Of a stretch of DNA of 10,668 nucleotides, positions 8,187 through 10,668 are shown one piece after another. How positions within the stretch are numbered: position 1 is the stretch's first letter; every line of letters starts with the position of its first letter. The notes under the pieces were generated by a model, which saw nothing but the letters and a program-made list of their open reading frames with translations, was not told where the DNA came from and did no database searches. This DNA is from Salpingoeca rosetta. Its lineage: Eukaryota > Opisthokonta > Choanoflagellata > Craspedida > Salpingoecidae. The position numbers and the translations under genes are program-made. The stretch lies in the NCBI RefSeq assembly GCF_000188695.1, contig NW_004754914.1, forward strand, positions 1,065,885-1,076,552, written 5' to 3'.

Positions 8187-9069
8187 ATACACACAATACA
8201 CACAATACACACAATACACACAATACACACAATACACACAATACACACAATAAACACAATACACAACCCTCCCCCCGCTTTCTCTCTCCTTTCTCACCCA
8301 AACACACACCCTCCCCTCCCCTTCTCCCACTCAAACACACATACGCGCGCGTGCAGAGGCTGCAACGCCGCGGGCAGCGACTGCGCCGTCACCGGGGCGG
8401 AGCGTCTCGGGGAAAGTGATTGTCGAGGCTACACACAATACACACAATACACACAATACACACAATACACACAATACACACAATACACACAATAAACACA
8501 ATACACAACCCTCCCCCCGCTTTCTCTCTCCTTTCTCACCCAAACACACACCCTCCCCTCCCCTTCTCCCACTCAAACACACATACGCGCGCGTGCAGAG
8601 GCTGCAACGCCGCGGGCAGCGACTGCGCCGTCACCGGGGCGGAGCGTGCATGCAAGCACGAGCGACGGTGTTCAGGACGGCCCAGCCCTGCTCACCCTCC
8701 CTGCCATGCAGCGCTACGAGTTTGACGGGAATCTGCCGCCAGACTGCCAGCTGCGCGTTCGTGGCGGGCCCACCTCGGATGCAGAGACACTTGGTGTGGT
8801 GACGCGTGCAGACGAGATCTACGCAACGGCGGTGTACGGGGACTGGATCAAGGTGGAGCTGCCAGGTGCGAACGCTGTCGTCGTGCTGATGGTGGTGGCA
8901 TCGGCGATGGTGGTGATGCTGCTGCTGGTGATGCTGCTGCTGGTGATTTCACTGCCGTGTGGTGTGCAGGGATGACATGCGTGTGTAATGACAGCACACT
9001 GCTTCACGTGCATCCCATCGCTCTCTCATTTGCTCTCACACACACACACACACACTCACTCGCTCACTT

Positions 9070-9113
<44 letters not shown>

Positions 9114-9748
9114 TCTCTTTGTGCAGGCTCGGGCTTTACGGGGGAGGCGTGGATGATGCGACAGATGGAGAGCACGCCGCTGCTCGTCCCGGCGTCAGAA
9201 CCTCCGCTCAACTCAACAGGGTAAACGCAGCACGCTCCAGCAGCCGCACTTGTTCTCGTGTGTGCGTGTGTGTGTGTCGCGTTCTGTTTAACATGTGGCC
9301 AACTGGGCTTTGCGAGGAAATCCTGGCTTCTTTCCTTTGCTCTTTGATATTCAACCTGACACCACCCTCTTTTCCACGTCTCACCTCCACGCCAACGCTA
9401 CGTCACATCACGCCACGTCAGGTACCAGGGTACGGGCCACGCCGTCGACTTTGACCCGCTCCAGTCCAGCATCCGCTCGCAGGTGCACACCGTGAACGCA
9501 TGGTCCTCGGGCTCATGTGCACGCATCTGATTTCTTCTTATCACACTCACGCTCACACACATCCACACACACACACATACACACATACACACACACAATC
9601 CTTTGGCTTTGTGTAGAGTTCGACACGGTCGCCCTCGCGCCAGGTGTCGCGCAACGAGCTCGCAGCCAGTACCGGCCCCCGCATTGGTGAGATGAGAGCA
9701 CGCTCTGATGTAGGGCAGGCTCAGCCATCTATGGATGGACCAGAAGGG

Positions 9749-9792
<44 letters not shown>

Positions 9793-10025
9793 TCGTGGTG
9801 CAATTGTTTCTGTTGCTTGTGGTTGTGGGTGTGGTCGGGGTCCTGTTATGTTCTGCGTCCTCGTCCCACATACTGATTCCGGTTCCCTCATTCTTCCTTC
9901 ATTCTTCCTCCCCACCCCCATTAGCGTCTGCGGGTAACACCAATGCCCTCAGCCAGAGTGTGCTGGCCAGCACGCAGTTCAACTCCTCAGACATGCCACA
10001 GACCGTCAGCTATGTGAGTATTGTT

Positions 10026-10081
<56 letters not shown>

Positions 10082-10365
10082 CGGGGGCGTTGTGTGCGCG
10101 TGAGCGCATGAGAGAGAGTGTGTGTGTCTGTGTGTTTGTGTGTTTGTGTGTTTGCGTTCTTACCTTTGTGTTTGTGTATGATCGTCTAACCCTGCCCTTG
10201 TCCTTGCTTGTGGTTATGTTTCGGTTCCTTTCTCACATCAATGCAATTTCCTCAACCTTGCCCTTGCTGTGACTGCTGCAGGCTGCGTATCAGATGCTTG
10301 AGATCCGGGTGAGCCGCCTGGAGCAAGAGCTCAGCAATGTGCTGGCCAAATTGCGCAGCGTCTAG
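6658..10365 (+). CDS. SH3b-domain protein with C-terminal heptad coiled coil (12 exons, 344 aa)
   Basis: The exons are 6658-6746, 6966-7035, 7288-7345, 7528-7562, 7738-7791, 7946-8009, 8599-8865, 9127-9220, 9422-9482, 9617-9686, 9925-10013 and 10282-10365. They sum to 1035 nt (344 codons plus TAG). Every intron is GT-AG and every junction keeps phase.

Residues 1-102 are helical and charged, with no family I recognise. Residues 103-160 are an Ala/Pro/Ser linker. Residues about 161-223 form one SH3b-like domain: [15 protein letters not shown] is the classic first-strand motif, followed by [15 protein letters not shown] and then G-F-T-G-E-A-W-M. Residues 224-317 are Ser/Gln/Asn-rich linker. Residues 318-344 carry a perfect heptad of L323, V327, L330, L334, V337, L341 and V344, ending at the stop.

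SH3b domains usually bind peptides or cell-wall ligands in bacteria; the partner here is unknown. An oligomerising adaptor is inference. The ATG has A at -3. Confidence 0.83.
6747..6965 (+). other. Intron 1 of SH3b gene, with (GT)n at 6813-6857
   Basis: The donor GTAAGC and acceptor GAAAG define a 219-bp intron, phase 2. It contains 45 nt of pure sense-strand GT repeat in its first half and T-rich sequence before the acceptor. Confidence 0.8.
7036..7287 (+). other. Intron 2 of SH3b gene, GT-rich with TCTGCACTCTGTG repeats
   Basis: This is a 252-bp phase-0 intron. It opens with GTGCGTGCGTGC-type sequence directly from the donor (7036-7074). A second GT tract (7129 to about 7218) contains three exact TCTGCACTCTGTG units at 7145-7157, 7170-7182 and 7203-7215, separated by variable GT runs. 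Confidence 0.78.
7346..7527 (+). other. Intron 3 of SH3b gene, with (GT)n at 7379-7445
   Basis: The donor GTGGGT and acceptor TCTGCAG define a 182-bp phase-1 intron with a 67-nt pure GT tract starting 33 nt after the donor. Confidence 0.8.
7563..7737 (+). other. Intron 4 of SH3b gene, with (GT)n at 7567-7635
   Basis: The donor GTTCGT leads almost at once into a 69-nt GT tract. Two GAGTGCGTGTTTGTGTCAT copies follow (around 7640-7677), then a 12-nt T run and acceptor GTGCAG. The intron is 175 bp, phase 0. Confidence 0.8.
7792..7945 (+). other. Intron 5 of SH3b gene, with short (TG)9 at 7811-7828
   Basis: The donor GTAAGG and acceptor TTCAACAG define a 154-bp phase-0 intron. Its dinucleotide tract is only 18 nt, followed by TGTCTGTGTCTG variants. 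Confidence 0.78.
8186..8266 (+). repeat. 9-bp minisatellite (AATACACAC)n, copy 1
   Basis: Nine units start with AAT every 9 bp from 8186 to 8258. The unit at 8249 reads AATAAACAC and so creates an AATAAA hexamer. The array grows directly out of the preceding (CA)n. Confidence 0.92.
8189..8405 (+). repeat. 217-bp exact duplication, upstream copy (contains duplicate acceptor and exon 7 start)
   Basis: Positions 8189-8405 match 8431-8647 base for base at an offset of 242. The copied segment includes most of the 9-bp minisatellite, a C/T-rich tract, the acceptor GTGCAG (ending 8356 here) and the first 49 nt of exon 7. This copy then runs into a 25-bp unique segment (8406-8430) in place of exon 7's continuation. 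Confidence 0.92.
8431..8647 (+). repeat. 217-bp exact duplication, downstream copy (leads into the used exon 7)
   Basis: Here the minisatellite has eight units, with AATAAA at 8491. The acceptor ends at 8598 and the exon continues in frame into the SH3b coding sequence, so this is the copy used for the main product. Confidence 0.92.
8866..9126 (+). other. Intron 7 of SH3b gene, with (CA)n tracts and a 15-bp tandem repeat
   Basis: This is a 261-bp phase-1 intron. Two exact ATGCTGCTGCTGGTG units (8916-8930, 8931-8945) lie near its 5' end. Sense-strand CA tracts cover 9037-9055 and 9071-9111. The acceptor is TTGTGCAG. The frame stays open from the exon to a TGA at 8973-8975. Confidence 0.78.
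9221..9421 (+). other. Intron 8 of SH3b gene, with short GT tract at 9258-9277
   Basis: This 201-bp phase-2 intron has donor GTAAAC and acceptor CGTCAG. Its tract is short and interrupted by one GC. Confidence 0.78.
9483..9616 (+). other. Intron 9 of SH3b gene, with CA-rich tract at 9554-9597
   Basis: This 134-bp phase-0 intron has donor GTGCAC and acceptor GTGTAG. Its CA array has TCC and AT interruptions. Confidence 0.78.
9687..9924 (+). other. Intron 10 of SH3b gene, with (GT)n at 9755-9791
   Basis: This 238-bp phase-1 intron has donor GTGAGA and acceptor CATTAG, preceded by a strong C/T-rich tract. Confidence 0.8.
10014..10281 (+). other. Intron 11 of SH3b gene, with (GT)n at 10028-10080 and a second GT-rich run
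   Basis: This 268-bp phase-0 intron has donor GTGAGT and acceptor GCTGCAG. A 53-nt pure GT tract is followed by TGTTTGTG variants to about 10155 and then pyrimidine-rich sequence. Confidence 0.8.
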
Positions 10366-10604
10366 ACAGCCGACTCCAACAGCCACAACATAGGAACTCA
10401 CACACATGCACAGAAAGCCGCAAACACATACACACACACACAGAAAGCAAGAAGCGCGCGAACAGACGCACGAATCAACAAACACATATGATGGATGATT
10501 CGCTTGTTCAAGGTCGCAGACACAGAAAGGCACACACACACACACACACATAGACGCACACACACACAGACACACTCACACACAGACACACTCACACACA
10601 CACA

Positions 10605-10668
<64 letters not shown>
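10366..10668. repeat. 3' UTR and flank of SH3b gene passing into (CA)n
   Basis: After the TAG the sequence becomes CA-rich with GACA, TACA and TCAC variants from about 10398, and pure (CA)n from about 10606 to the window end. I see no AATAAA for the SH3b gene and no convincing exon of a further gene. A non-repeat island at about 10440-10527 has no assignable content. Confidence 0.75.

Larger units (their letters stand above)
8010..8598 (+). other. Intron 6 of SH3b gene, enlarged by internal duplication
   Basis: At 589 bp this is the longest intron in the window; it is phase 1, with donor GTGGAG and acceptor GTGCAG at 8598. It carries sense-strand (CA)n at 8159-8186, a 9-bp minisatellite, and a 217-bp segment present twice. 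Subtracting the 242-bp duplication offset would leave 347 bp. Confidence 0.75.

Noticed and set aside
8186..8508. Regularly spaced repeats suggestive of a CRISPR array
   Set aside because: The 9-bp units are contiguous with no spacers, and the genome is eukaryotic. It is a minisatellite.
8968..9060. Alternative acceptor GTGTGCAG near 8969 inside intron 7
   Set aside because: It would add Cys-rich sequence and then CA-encoded His-Thr repeats. The acceptor at 9126 completes the last SH3b strand in frame instead.
10488..10530. ATGATGGATGATTCG as the start of another plus-strand gene
   Set aside because: Only about nine codons precede a possible GT donor or His-Thr repeat sequence, with no supporting homology.
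1..10668. Trypanosomatid origin, suggested by abundant CA/TG repeats and GC-rich coding
   Set aside because: Trypanosomatid genes almost never have cis-spliced introns and sit in one-direction clusters. Here 14 complete introns and a divergent gene pair are present.

Overview
The window looks like nuclear DNA of an intron-rich, gene-dense unicellular eukaryote. Exons are GC-rich. Introns are short (115-268 bp, one of 589 bp) with GT-AG borders. Nearly every intron is filled with a TG/CA dinucleotide tract. This resembles what I would expect of a choanoflagellate such as Salpingoeca, but the species is inference. The density of introns argues against trypanosomatids, which are also rich in CA/TG repeats.

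Three protein-coding genes can be reconstructed by hand from splice sites and reading-frame phase. (1) On the minus strand at the left edge lie the first two exons (350-370 and 141-234) of an FSH1/OVCA2-family serine hydrolase; the rest is beyond position 1. (2) On the minus strand, three exons (2245-6319, 923-1999, 614-759) encode a 1765-residue, largely disordered, glutamine-rich protein with a basic Ser/Pro-rich section and an Arg/Lys/Glu-rich helical section. An AATAAA lies 56 bp past its stop. (3) On the plus strand, twelve exons between 6658 and 10365 encode a 344-residue protein with a helical N-terminus, one central SH3b-like domain and a perfect heptad coiled coil at the extreme C-terminus. 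All 11 introns of gene 3 are phase-consistent.

Layout from left to right: a (CA)n tract inside intron 2 of the hydrolase; hydrolase exons 2 and 1; its short promoter region; the 3' end, body and start of the Q-rich gene; a 338-bp divergent promoter region (6320-6657); the SH3b gene; then a 3' UTR and flank (10366-10668) that dissolves into (CA)n. No tRNA, rRNA, transposon or CRISPR array was seen. No functional link between the three genes can be read from the sequence, beyond the shared divergent promoter of genes 2 and 3.

The most unusual features are these. Fourteen of 15 introns carry dinucleotide tracts, mostly UG on the sense strand. An exact 217-bp duplication in intron 6 of the SH3b gene copies the splice acceptor and start of exon 7, but out of frame. 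Intron 7 has an open frame that would replace the coiled-coil half with a hydrophobic tail. The Q-rich protein carries a repeated acidic-tryptophan motif.
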